From assembly GCA_001695595.3 (NCBI GenBank), contig MBPM02000169.1:22826-86825 (forward strand): DNA of 64,000 nt, in the 5' to 3' direction. The notes under the pieces are model-generated. The model was given only the letters and a program-made list of their open reading frames with translations. It did not search any database and had not been told where the DNA came from. How positions within the stretch are numbered: the first letter of the stretch is position 1; the number at the start of each line of letters is the position of its first letter. The position numbers and the translations under genes were made by a program. The DNA is from Plasmopara viticola. Taxonomy: Eukaryota; Oomycota; Peronosporomycetes; Peronosporales; Peronosporaceae. This document shows, one piece after another, positions 12,146 to 24,600 of the stretch.

Positions 12146-12759
12146 TCAAGAATGTTTGCGCTCGTCCTTACTCTTGGGCATAACAAGACGCAGCACGGGC
12201 GTGAGCACGCCATAGATAACAAGTGTAACGGCAGGCATAAGAAGCAGCCACATGTATATAGCGTGCAGCAATTTGAAGCGGAAAAGCAGCAGCGTATTGA
12301 TAGTGTCCTTTTTCATGTCTTCCATAAAGCTTCCAATGGCAAATTCTTGATCCCCGTCGCCTCCTCCAAAGAATACGGAGCCATAATAACTGCGAGTACT
12401 CGGATACTATCAGCATCTATAATGAGACAGAGAGGAAGCAGCCAACGCACATCAAGAAGGGGATAGCCGCAATGTTTAGCGGTGTAACGAGATAGTTCGT
12501 AAGCATGGCAGCAACGGGATTTAGGCGAAAGAGAAAAATAGCAGCCATGACGGGCACGGTGGTGACGCCAGGGATAGGAAAGAGACCTCCGGACACTCCA
12601 AAAGCCATGGCTAGCGCGACGCTGCTAGGTGAGGCTACAAGAAACAGCACAAATATCTTTTATGAGGACATAAAGTCGGGACAAGCATTAAGACATACCG
12701 CCGGACTTCAGCAGCTTAATGACCGGGTCCTTAATCTTTTGCTGAAAGAGGGTAGTCAT
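12146..12759 (-). CDS. DUF2062-family membrane protein
   Basis: About 165 residues in three exons. Exon 1 (12699-12759) encodes MTTLFQQKIKDPVIKLLKSG. A 63-bp intron (GTATGT...TTGTAG) restores the frame to ASPSSVALAMAFGVSGGLFP, IPGVTTVPVMAAIFLFRLNP and VAAMLTNYLVTPLNIAAIPF (about 12451-12635). This is the DUF2062 core: S-P-x-x-[IV]-A followed by a hydrophobic segment, G-x-x-P-x-P-G, and R-x-N ahead of a conserved [NT]-P-L. A third exon ending at 12146 encodes YGSVFFGGGDGDQEFAIGSF and a C-terminal membrane segment (YMWLLLMPAVTLVIYGVL) with a charged tail. The second intron is about 50 bp and its exact junction is uncertain (donor near 12450, acceptor near 12400). DUF2062 proteins are small multi-pass membrane proteins of unsettled function. 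Confidence 0.75.
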
Positions 12760-15700
12760 TAGTTTTGAACTTCTTGCTTCAGGATATGGCAAGGAGATGT
12801 CAAGGCTACAAGAAACACACGTGGGTCGTTACATTAAGTCTAGTTTTTGTGTTAAAAACCGCTTAAAAGGAGCCTTTGTGGCCCTATCGATATTTATATT
12901 AGCAAAAATAGGGCATTAATAAGTATCATTAGATCAGTTCTTTAAACGCTATCTAGTGCACCTGTTAACACCCCAGAGACCAAAAATTCTGTACTATTGT
13001 TCACCGGAGTATAGTGTATCTTCCTGCACGCCTCCTCCCGCACTAGTAGTCTATTCAACGGCCCACGCGGGTTGATTGGCTACGTAAATCCTTTCCAATT
13101 TCTGATTTGACGACCCTCTCGATCCTGTCGGACAAGCAGTTTGCACTGCTCTCAAGTCTTGCTAGCTTCTATAACCTGATGAGGCGGGTGCATATGCAGC
13201 CGTACAACTAAGCAGCTGGAACGCGCCATAGCACTCAAGCTCTCAAAACAAAATTTGCGCTTCATAAGCTTTGGTAGCATAGTTTCATATTGCCCTCGCG
13301 GTAGGTCTAAGTCGGCTAAGCTTAAGGTTTAACATTCAAAAGAGAATCCCAAGAGCTTCTTTCCGACAGAAAAAGAATGATGCTGTATTGACCACAAATG
13401 ATGAGTCAGTCGATAAATGGGCTTTCTTTATGCATGTATCGAACTCGGTTGTGAAAATGGCTTCAGCAAAAAATCCTGGCAAAGGTATTGCGAGCTTCGG
13501 TACCTCAACTAAGGTAGTCGTGGTGATTCTTTTGAACAGTTCCTTAACGTGAAAAGCGTATTTTTCTAGCAGCACCGACTGCCAAAACCGCTGAGCTAGC
13601 ACTATATATGTTAATACAGGGGAACCACCAACTGCTAATACAAGAAATTGTAAGCGGTCAACATAGGTCCGCACGACAGTGGATGAATTGGACCACAGGC
13701 GATTAATTTAGCTCCCTGGGCGGGTAGCACAGTGCCGCTATAGGAAAGTGAAAATGCAATGCGAAATTGCTCTCTAAACGCCCCGTGTTTGACAAAGAGG
13801 CCTTGGCCATGGAGACAATTGACAGGTATATTGGCCGGCGAGTCACGGCCAATCAGAGACAATGCTAGAACCATCAGATTGCTGAACCTCGAAGCTACTG
13901 GACTGGCTAAAAAAGAAAAAAAAGATATTGGGTGGTGTTCCTAGAGATGAAAGCACATGTTAAAGTACACTTTATCGTTTTATACGAAGATGTCTTGGAT
14001 TGGCTATCACGGCAGCTTGCGTTGCTCCTTACTGGCACAAACTACTCTGTCTTAAGGGAGTTGTCACTGACCAAAAGCATTGCGAGCACATGATTGTCTC
14101 ATTCGCTGAACGGCAAAAAAATGCAATACGAAGAGTTAGAATCCAGCACTCTTTATCGACTTCTCAAGTTTAAAAAATAAGAGGAATCTGGTGTCTGATT
14201 CATGCTTAAAATGCGCTAATATAAGCAGCAGTGTCTTTACTAACACCCATCCAGAGGAAGAACGCGATGCTTGGCAACATATTCGGATATATGTTGTAGA
14301 GTGCGCTGGATTTGACAGATTGCTTTTTTCACATCAGTCGAATATATTCTTGCGATGAATGGTGCACCTAGCAGCAAGCTATGCAAGCTGTCAACGATAC
14401 CACAAAGACTTTCAACACCCCGGCCACGCTTAGTCGTATGTCACATAATTATCTCGTTGATTGCAGTCTTCACCCGAAGATACTTTGACTTAATAATCAT
14501 CCATAGCCGCTCAGATGAAGCTTAGTCGGCTCTGACAACCAAGTAGGTGCGGTCACGAGAGCCAATCAAGCTTATGATTAGATGCCTTTGTGGCAGAAGA
14601 AATTAAAGTTCTTGACTGCTCAGCAATTAGTCATCAGATTTGCGCAAATTCTAAATAAAAGCCGTTGGGTCTACGTTAAAAGCATAATAAATCCCAGGAA
14701 GGGAGAAGGCTATACAGGTGTTTGCACAAGTACATAGTTTATTATGCGGGTCTCGTAAAGCCTGTCCAATCCTTAAAAGCCAAACTGAGTGGTGCTGGAA
14801 TGCACAACAGCTGAAATGCCTTTTTTGGGTGCTGTTCTGGCTCATTTGCGAGCCACTCATGAGCCTACACGTCGTTTGCAAAGTCTTTACTATGCCACCG
14901 GTGATTCCCAGCTCGATGAGGTAGGGCAAGAGCAAGTCATTTTGATCTTGTCCGGGCTCCGAAAGGAACTACGCTATTCATAATCGAAGGGTATTAACAA
15001 CGAAATTTAATGGTGAAGTTTCGAGAGAAGTTCTTTTGAGTTTTAAGCTCTTTGAGGTCTGGTTTGATCCAGAATCCATTACTCGCCCTCGTCAAAGAGA
15101 GCGACGAATACGCCCATTTTTTCCAAAAAGTGGCAAGACTGTTGTCATATTTTACAAAGTTTACGTTCCGAATAATGGCAAACTCTACTGCTTTTGACAC
15201 ATTTTGACAGAACCAGATTATAGGTTGGCTTCCACTGCCATACTTAATAGCCATATTGACAAACGGATCTATCAGGCGTACAAAACGAGCGTCTTTTGAT
15301 GCAATTTCTAAACACAGATAAAAATAGGAAAGTCACCCTTCGAAGCAACCACAGTTGCATCACTACGAGTGAGCAGATAATCTGCTACACTATAAAGGTG
15401 GTGAACATATGGATCAATGAACTTTTTTCTTCGCTTCATATCGCTGTCCCCGACTTTATCATTTGGGGAGTCGTACTAGCCATATGTATGTTACGACCTG
15501 CGAGACCTCATACCTGCGACGCACACGTTGGCTTCTTACAGACCATTATAATTCTACAATTCACGATCTAGATTTTGCCTTAGGCTTGCCGTTAATTAGT
15601 GGTCGCACTTGCATAGTGTGTTGTCACTTTTAAGAGCTCTACTATAATCATTTTGTCCAGCTCGAGCAGAGCTTTCATTAAAAACGATTCATGGAGTCCC

Positions 15701-17788
15701 AAAGTAAAATGGGGCAGGCAGTTCGATTGGAAAACAAGCCACAAGGCTCTTAATGAATTAAGTATGGCTATCCGAACGCGATAATAGCAAATGAAGACCC
15801 GCCATTAGCCACTACGTTTTGGAAAGTTATTTGGAATATTCTTGATAATGGCAGCAGCAGACCTTACTCGGACTAATAATGCGACAAAGAGAGCTAAATG
15901 TGTGCTTAAAAACGTATGTACGCTGAGGCGTTGTGGAATGACGAGAAACTTACGGTTGTGTTTACTTTTAACAATGCGATTCATGTATATACGGAGCTTG
16001 AAAGCTTCTCCTTGAGCAAAGTGAGGCACATAAGAGGTCCGTTAGCTTTCAAATGCACATTTGTTTATAAATTAGTAGATGGGAGGCTTGAAATTTTTTT
16101 TGCAGGTCTCTCATTTCGTTTTTAAATGTAGGCTAAGTAAACCAGTGGGGAAAACTTGCGACTGCATTCGCCGAAAAGATAATTATATGGCTCATTAAAT
16201 AGCTAAAGTATGGGATAGGTATGAGTAGATGCAAAAGTCTACCGCTAGAAAAAGGTGATTTATGAGCAAGTGAAAGAAACGTCCCAGAGCACTTTTCGCG
16301 GTCCTAGGATAACAAAGGTCAGCATTTATCATTTACCGTTCGGAACAATGTCGGTGCATCAAACATCTGAAGTTGGAATATTAAGGTCCTCAGGAGTTTG
16401 ATTCTTATAAGAGTTGTGGAATGATCATAGCATCTCCTTAGAGCGCTGTTTCCACGTTCGACCTTGCGAGAAGGGCTAGTACAGGTAAGCTGATAGTACC
16501 GCCATATTGACCTTCCGACTGAGAGAACGAGTACTTATAAGGCTGTGCGCTTTAAGCTGCCAGACGAAGCTAGAGCTCACTGCAAAAAGAAAAGACTTTC
16601 CGACGCAGTTTGAATACTTTGCACTGAGAAGTGCGGCGGTCGATACAAAGGCGCACCTAGCTCTTGGGTCACAATGCAAAAGGATTCCACCTCTTTCAAA
16701 TCTAATGGAGGATCGGCGTCACCAGACTTAGATAAGACCGCCGGAAACATGTCAGACAGATAAATGACGTCGCATTAGGCAGGCGGGTGGTGACGCAAAA
16801 TTATGAACATGGTTACGGCTAACAACGGTAAGATCATGACTTCATTGACCAACGACATAGAAAAGTTTTTAAAAGGATGTTGACAGATAGCACAGGGTTG
16901 CAAACTAATGACATATATATATTCACTTTTTTTCATCTTCACCTTAGCAGATCAAAAGCCGCAACAAAGCCTTCCATCGTAGCATTACCGTGCCCAGTAT
17001 GACAAACAAGCGCACTGAGGCCCTCCTCGGTAATAGCACAACTGAGAGCTTAACGCTGATTAGGTGAGCTGCCTTCCACTCTCACCCCTTGCTGAAGAGT
17101 ATTTCCTAGCATACAAATACAGATAAATACATTGGCAAGATCGCCCTTTTGTGGAGAAGTGGAACGTGTGTCCCTCTTTAATATTATTATAGAGATATCT
17201 AGCGTATAATTACCGCAAGATGGTGCTCAAACCACATGGTTCACGGGCTTTAGTGATTGGCTGGCGGATGTGTGACCAGAAAACGAGAGAAAGTCAGCAA
17301 TCCCATAGCCGCATATACAAATCATAAATAGTCGTTGAAGTTCGTATATTGCATCATCTTCACGATTTTGCAGAGCAAATGCTCCACTACGGGCCAACTC
17401 ATTACACCGCCCTCATTGTACAGCATGCAAAAATAATTATTACTAGAGGTGACATATAATTCTGCAGATCGGATTTTAAGTATGCTATATTGCATGTGCA
17501 CCGTCAAAATGCTGCTATTTAAGTGTAAACTGAGACTAAAATTGCTTCTTATCTTGCAACATTGTTACAAAATTTAATCGCATTCTATTCTGAGGCAAAA
17601 AATACCAGACAACGTAAATCGAATTGGAAATGCCTGTCCTAATAGGTAAGTTGTCTCCTTCTCTGATCGGTTCACACACACCCAGAGACCGTGCATGGTA
17701 ATGACATCAAAACCTTGATAAAATTGTTTTGCTTGATGCACTTAGGACATAACTGTGTGATAGCGGCAAATAATAAGCATCCAAATTA
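12760..17788. other. Gene-poor 5-kb stretch
   Basis: No gene I can support. Short minus-strand open blocks at 13336-13674 (...VDRLQFLVLAVGGSPVLTYI...) and 13635-13874 overlap in different frames and could be remnants of one decayed coding region, but no family is recognisable. Blocks at 14651-15254 look equally decayed. The rest is AT-rich with frequent stops in all frames. I saw no RNA gene or LTR. Confidence 0.5.
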
Positions 17789-18955
17789 CTACTTCTGCTT
17801 TTTTAATTTCTTTTCATCCTCTTCGGCAGCGTGTTGCTGTGCAAACTGCTCAATGCACGAGATAGCAAAGTAGGCGATGAAGGCCACCATGATCCAAGAT
17901 CCTAATTGCGAGACCAAGCTGCCAGTAGGAGTCGCTACAGTGCCAGCGTGTTCTGCTGCGGCTTTGACCTGTGCTGAATGAAATTTCGTGCGACACTCTA
18001 GCAGAAATTCATTTACACGAGACCCCAGCCTCCATTGCTCGGGCGTGACGAGTCCAATCAGCGCTTCGACCTGCTTAAGATGCGCATCCGTAAAAATGGT
18101 GATGAAAAATGCGGCTTGCATGTTAACCTTTATCAGCGCTTTGCCGATAAGCGTAGCACCAAAAAATGTCCAGAATGGCATTAAAAAGTGTCCACAGCAA
18201 ATGCCACACAGATCAAAGGCCATGTTAGGCCACGCCGACATGAGCAGCACACCCCAAAACCCGTGCTTTTCCAAAAAACGAATCATCCAGTCTTTCATAT
18301 TGTTCATGAGATTGAATTGGGACTTGGCCTCGGCAATCTCTTCAAACTCATCATTGCGTTGTCCGGCCAATTTAGCTGCACGGCTAAGCGCATAGGGTGG
18401 GATTTCTCCCGCGGCCGTGCCTGCACCCCACAGCATACAGGGCAAGAAAACCTTCCAGAAGATGGCAGCAAAGGTAACAGTCGAGACCTCAGGTACGTTG
18501 TTACAATTGGCCTCAAATGGATGAAACCACATATGGTGATAACTGTCAAAATCCAAAGACTTGCACTCTTCTGCACCCTGTACCACGAGAAAAATGTGCG
18601 GAAATAGAAACAAGATACCCGAGTGCATCCCAGTGCCCAGTCCCACGCTCGAGAGCACGCCCAGACCGACCCACCAAACCACAAACTTGACACTTTCATT
18701 AAAGTTGTCTAGTAGCTGCCGATGTGGTCCGTCACGACTTGAGGCCACAAGCCAAAGCAGAAGCAGCGGCAGTAGCAAGAATCGCGTCGCGCGGCTGCGC
18801 TGGACACGTACTGCCAGCCACTTGAGGAAGTGCAAGAGCACGACGCTAAAATGATACAGCACGCTAAACGGACGGCGAAGCAGCGTCAGATTCTTGCGCT
18901 CTTGTCGCAGCTGCTCAGCCAAAGACGCGATGCCATCGTCCGAATTACTTGCCAT
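17789..18955 (-). CDS. VMP1: Vacuole membrane protein 1 (VMP1/TMEM49), VTT domain
   Basis: A single-exon gene for 388 residues, close to the usual VMP1 length. VMP1 is a multi-spanning ER membrane protein and lipid scramblase acting in autophagosome formation, ER contact sites and lipoprotein/lipid-droplet release. Visible features are a hydrophobic segment at about 57-72; the VMP1 signature GLGVLSSVGLGTGMHSGILF near 97-116, followed by FPHI; WGAGTAAGEIPPYALSRAA at 176-194; and the VTT/DedA core LEKHGFWGVLLMSAWPNMAF through FDLCGICCGHFLMPFWTFFG (about 228-266), then GKALIKVNMQ. A C-terminal membrane segment (about 353-370) is followed by a charged tail ending KKLKKQK, so the last four residues KKQK form a KKxx dilysine ER-retrieval signal. 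The ATG at 18955 gives an ordinary N-terminus. The next gene upstream (HCF101-like) is on the same strand, 403 bp away. Confidence 0.95.
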   Translation of the reverse strand: MASNSDDGIASLAEQLRQERKNLTLLRRPFSVLYHFSVVLLHFLKWLAVRVQRSRATRFLLLPLLLLWLVASSRDGPHRQLLDNFNESVKFVVWWVGLGVLSSVGLGTGMHSGILFLFPHIFLVVQGAEECKSLDFDSYHHMWFHPFEANCNNVPEVSTVTFAAIFWKVFLPCMLWGAGTAAGEIPPYALSRAAKLAGQRNDEFEEIAEAKSQFNLMNNMKDWMIRFLEKHGFWGVLLMSAWPNMAFDLCGICCGHFLMPFWTFFGATLIGKALIKVNMQAAFFITIFTDAHLKQVEALIGLVTPEQWRLGSRVNEFLLECRTKFHSAQVKAAAEHAGTVATPTGSLVSQLGSWIMVAFIAYFAISCIEQFAQQHAAEEDEKKLKKQK

Positions 18956-19358
18956 GTCTCCTCTTGGCTACAGCAGATAAGGGAGAATGACGCTCGAGGT
19001 GACTCCATGCCACGTCGCGATGTCGTGATTGGTGCAAATGACGTTTTCTCTGGCTTTTAAATATTGTGCTTCTGCGTCTTATACAAGTTGCACTATGAAT
19101 TATATTAAGTTGTGCTCTAAGTCCACGAATATATTCCGATTGGGCCTTGAACCTTCCTCACCGAGCCAATCGCAATATAAATAAATATAACTACTTCGCT
19201 ATGCCATAGGAATGATACGAGTACCGCGCTTTTATCTGGTTGATAAAATACTCTGTATGTATATGGTGTTATGTTGCTCGGATCAACTTAGCTCTATTGT
19301 GATCGTGCAAACATTAGTGAGTACAGTAAATCTCACATTGGTGCGAGTTTTCCTATCG
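18956..19358 (-). promoter_or_regulatory. Spacer holding the VMP1 promoter and HCF101 3' end
   Basis: 403 bp between the VMP1 start codon and the stop codon of the HCF101-like gene, both on the minus strand. It must hold the 3' UTR of the latter and the VMP1 promoter. No specific element stands out. Confidence 0.4.
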
Positions 19359-21621
19359 TCACTTAATTGCCCCCGGCTCAGACGCATACTCAGCGATAAG
19401 CGCAGTAAGCATATCGTACGTGTATAGCGATGAAGAGTGGCCATCACTCCACGTGACCGCAAATGCATAGTTGCCCTTTCACGTAAATCTTAATCAGAGC
19501 TAATTCGTACTCAAAACAGTCGAATATGGCATACCTTCCGCTCCACAGCGGTGGGGTATATAGAATCTGAAATTGTAGTCGGGTCCAAAATCTTCAAACA
19601 AAATGCGAAAGTTATGGCACAACATTTGCAAATCAAGCTGGGCTATAACCGTACCTGGTCTCCCGTAAACTCATCAGTGCATTGAGCGCAGCGGCATCTA
19701 CAATGTGATAAAGCACGTCAAACAGTTGAATAGAAGTCCTTATTCGGTAAAGCATAATTGGCTTACCGCGCTCGAAGGTCCCCTGGGTGTAGCACAGCCT
19801 CCTTTGCCTCGTTCGTGCTGTACAAACGAAGGACGATGCCACGATTTTTGTCATATAGCAATTCAGGCGCCGAACGAACATTGTGCTTCATAATCACTAG
19901 TTCCTTTGCAATCTAGTTTTTTTGCAAAAATAATCAAACGAGACCGAACTCCGATTCAAACTTTATGCTTACCGTAGTCGCTAGCGAGTCATAGGTTTCC
20001 ATTTCTTCAGAGGTCAACCCAGACAATACGAACGGGCTATGGCACAATTAAATACGTCATATTAGAACAATTAATAAATGAACCGCACGCATACAATATA
20101 CACACCGTCCCGAATCCGCTGATAAGCTGAAGTGCTCTGAGATTGGCAACTTGAATACATTTCGCATGCTGTATTTGTCAACGAGTTCCTGTGTATGACC
20201 TGGGCCTGCACAATGACGAGAGATGAAAGTGCAGTAGAAGCAGTATGCACAAACAGAAAGTACCAACCGAACGGATAATGGCGTTGCCCGTGAGAGCAGT
20301 CAAAGTAAGACATGTTCTCTACCACTGCAGCAGTTTTCACCTGCACCTCCATCACAACACTCTTATAATGGCTGAAAAAATTGATATCAGCTGCTTATAG
20401 CCGACCTTCAAGTCTTCAAACATGACAATTCCTTTCTCAACGTCGACGAAGCTGAGCAGTGACATGACGTTAGTATACAACAATCTTTAGTAAGTCACAA
20501 CAGTGAAATAATACTGAACCTTAGTTTCTGTGGCGTTGTTACGACCACCGCAGCTGAAATAGCCATTTGCTGAGAAATCGATATATGAATGTCTCCTGTA
20601 CCTGGTGGCATGTCCACTACAAGATAGTCAAGCTCTCCCCAATCTGTCCCGAGAATGAGCTGGTCAACCAATTTTGACACCATAGGACCGCGTATTACAG
20701 CAGCTCCAATTCCTTGACGAGCAAGAAGACAACTAAGGGTCGAATATACGTTTGAGGAATCACATACGTCGCACCTCCAGCACCAGGAGCAGCACGTTGG
20801 TTCACGAAGCCAAACGACATGCATTTAACGCCTTTATATTCTACTGGTTCAACAAAGTGTTTCACTTTTTTAGACTGACGAATGGTACGATCGTCGGGTG
20901 ATACCATCGTCGGCAGACTTGGTCCATAGATGTCGGCGTCTAAAATACCGACTCGAGCACCACGTTTTGACAGGCTAAAAAACAGAGCAAAGCTGGTAAG
21001 AATCCGCTATCAATCGATCATAATTTGTTACGACATCTTGTACCTATAAGCGAGATTTACGGCCACGGTAGACTTTCCCACTCCGCCCTTGCAACTCGAC
21101 ACTGCAATAATTTCCGACACATGGGCCAATGATGAAAAGCGGCCTGCACGAGCATTCCGCGGACGAGGAATTGATATCTTGAAGTCTATAGCTTTGACCC
21201 ACTCGAGTTCTTTCACTGCCAACGCTGCCGCTTTCTGCCACTGGATGATGCGACGAAAAGAAATCAAATTCAAAGCGATGAAACTCAAAGGGTGACTACC
21301 CCAAAGCAATTACAGCCCCACACCTGTTCTGCCAGATCCATTAGTACTGGCGATGGTGTTATAATTTTGCACGAGACTTTTCCGTCATTGGGCTTGACAA
21401 GTAGCTCCTGCAGTAATGTATTAGTCGGGCGAACTGTGTCTGGACCGTTTTCGCTTCACCTTGACGTAGCCCAGAGACACGATGTCACCCAGTCCTAAGC
21501 CATCAGACACACCACGAAATTTATCTAGCACTTGCGATTCCATTTTTGCCAGCTGACGCATCGACAGCGCGCGTCGCAAGTAACACGGCAGACTCGATCG
21601 AAGAGCTTTCCATCGCAGCAT
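19359..21621 (-). CDS. HCF101: HCF101/Mrp-type Fe-S carrier P-loop ATPase, 13 exons
   Basis: Thirteen exons joined in frame encode about 490 residues: 21460-21621, 21324-21407, 21044-21240, 20775-20974, 20520-20712, 20406-20451, 20268-20340, 20106-20205, 19973-20036, 19767-19903, 19655-19697, 19535-19591, 19359-19475. Domain order is MIP18/DUF59 (about 20-105), a Mrp/NBP35 NTPase with deviant Walker [10 protein letters not shown] (132-140), DADIYGPS (160-167) and DMPPGTGD, then [20 protein letters not shown] and [15 protein letters not shown], and a C-terminal DUF971 with [15 protein letters not shown] (CRCAQC 420-425) and [20 protein letters not shown]. This three-domain order is that of HCF101, which carries or transfers [4Fe-4S] clusters. 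The ATG at 21621 opens [20 protein letters not shown], Arg-rich with no acidic residue, like a mitochondrial presequence; an in-frame ATG at 21765 would extend it. The MIP18 part lacks the usual Cys near ITPSPV. Confidence 0.93.
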
Positions 21622-24600
21622 TTCTTTGCCTTTCAAAATTACGGTGGCGTATTTGACGTGGTCCACATTTTCCTCGGAGCAATATATACAATTTAGGCAG
21701 CAAAGAAATTTGTGGCAGTGGCAATTGTAGAAGCTTGTGTCTGCCGCATGATCAATCTCATGCATTGCTCCTCTATACGATGAATGACCGATGTATAGAT
21801 ATCACAACCGTTTCATAAAGATCGTATCAAACAACAAAAATGCTCAGGACCTATAAGGCAAGTTAAAGCGCACGCTATCGATAAGACTTATCCAAGATAT
21901 CTTTGTAGTTGACGAAAAAGGTATTTATATCCTACAAATCTAGATAAACCAAATTTTTGAGATGGTTTTGGCTCTATAAGCCTAATAGGTTCGAGCTCCT
22001 CGCGGCTTAAGAACTTCTGGCAGTGCCTCCAATCGGAGTGCAACTCAATTTATCTGTATCCCTGAGAATAACGCATTTTTGTCAACGACGGGATAATTTA
22101 TGACGGCGGGATATCCTTTCGTTCGCATCCTTATATTCTTCGAGCAGCCACTCTTGGTGCTTCACCATCCACCAGTCCTGTACTACCCACTGAGTCCCAC
22201 AGATCTATATTACCCACTAGCAGAAATTTGTTGCGTGCAGTCGTCAGTATACCTGTGAAGCTATGCTATCCACTACCCACTTGTCAAGTTATATCTCTTA
22301 CACTAAAAGCGCTTTTGTCAGCATTTTCGCCAGACAAAACTGCTAGGAAAACCCAATCTCACGCAAAGGAAGGTCATCAAATCTGTCTTTGTTTATATGA
22401 GACTTTCCATATTTAGTCTAGATGTTTAGTTTACCAGTATCTTTAAGGGAGCCGTATGCACAACAATATTACGATTATGCTTCACTAAAACTCCGTTGCG
22501 CGGGAGTGAGCTGTGGGTTTGCTCAGCCAATCAGTTCAGGGTTTATTCTGCTCCAGCCACGGCATGCACAGGATCAAGTCATTTTCCAAGTGAAGGATGT
22601 GGAAAGGCTCCGTCGTCGTTTTTTTAATAGCTCTTTGTCACTCCTAGGTATTTAAGCGCCACTCATCAGACTGTCATGAACATCAGTCAACGTTTATGGC
22701 TGACCGCAACGTCTTGATAGCGCGCAATGCTTCACTGCACCGATGGCTACCAAGATCCTAATTTTTTTTATGATATAGCACACTTGCGTGTACAACCAGT
22801 GCTAATTTCTCTTTTTAGAGCTGTACAGCTCTTAAACGAAAGCTTCCATGTAAATTACCAACCTCCACCTACCATGGGGACATAGCGTTTTTTAGAAAGG
22901 CATCCCGCCTGACTGCTAGTACAACTTAAAAGGAACACTGCTTTCAACTATTTATCTTTATAATCTAGAGCACGAAACACTCAGGTTCATTGGAGTGCAG
23001 TTGAAAGACCAAGCTATTGAAACACAGCATTTTTCTGGTCCGTTCTTCATAGATTTTAGAAAATGACTATATTTCTCCAACGCGATTCAGGCTGGAACTT
23101 CATCCTTGTTTCTTTTTAAATTATCTCATCATGCTCTCAGGTACAAACAGAAATAGAGTGCCGGTTGTGCACAAAAAGCCACCACTTCTTAGGATCTTAT
23201 TCTAACGGAAAGCTAGCTATTACCATAGAAGCTAGGCTTCATCTAATGATCCGTTATATTCGTTACTGTTCGTATATTGATGAGCTTTTGGACGACAAAA
23301 GTCTTTACCATGTCTATTATGACAATGGTAGTGTGTGTAAGCGCTGCTGAGGATGATGTATCTATGTACATCTACTTATCGTATGTGAGATGAAGATCGC
23401 AATGACACAGAGCATTAAAGCCATAAAAGAGCGCAAGCTATTTCCGACATCAATTTTTGCTATATTGATGATTCGATTAACTCATGACTACGGACATTTT
23501 GGTCCACCATACTACCAGCAAGCGCCTTTCTATTTAGACGCGGGGGTCGTATCAACTTTGAGCAACAATTACAGCTTATCGGGGCAAGTTATACCTCTAT
23601 ACAATATGAAATATTAGTCCTTGCTGATGATAGTTTTGCGGAGTATTGATAAAGTAGATTTTTGAGCGGTCGAAACATCAAATTAACATGACGGAGAAAG
23701 ATAACAAGATTTGTTCGGCACAACAATGTAGGATGATAATTTACATACTTGGCTTTTGAGGGTCTTTAGCAAAAGAGACAATTTGTGAAGCACCGATATT
23801 CTCGAAAATGAAGTAGAGGCATTCCCCTGAGCCACAAACCAATTCTTTACAATCAAGTATCGTTTGCGAGATGAGTTTGTGTGCTAGATTTTTTAAAGTA
23901 TGACAAACGTCGATAAACAACGCAGAATTTTAATTCTGCAATGAAATTTGTCATGCGAATGCGTAACACAAATAGTAAGTCGGTACGTGCAACCTCAATA
24001 TACGTTGATATAGGGCTTAAATTCGACAACAAGTTAAACAACGACAGCATAGCAGCGGAGCTTGCTATATACACTCATTTTACCATTTTCATGCATAACA
24101 AAAGTTGTTTGATCGATAAAAGAGCGTCTGTCAATTTGACTTTTGTAGTCTTCACAAGATAAAAAGACCACTTACTGATTTCATAGATCCAGATTCATTT
24201 TAGAAAGTACAATGTAATTGTTCTCACGGAAAAAGAAGGCCTTTTCGTGCGTTTGCTGTTCAGTCATCCACAAAACGACCGAACAGTACAAGAATTAACT
24301 AGGAGCTGAGCGTATCATTCAAAGTCAACCTAAACGAACAACTGTTTTGACTATTACGTGACTAATTAAATGTTTCATATTTGAATGTTGACAGCTTACT
24401 CTATATTCATCGTTAGCTGAAATAAAATCGTGATTGCTTAATTGGTAACGGACGCGCTTAATAGGCCATGTTCATCGCATTGCAGTTAAGGCTAGCTTTC
24501 TCAGATTAGTAAGATGAAACTAGTAAGCTACTGCCATACTGTTCCTTTTAAAGAATTTTCTACCAAACTCTGCAATATTTGAAATGGAAGCTTCATTATA

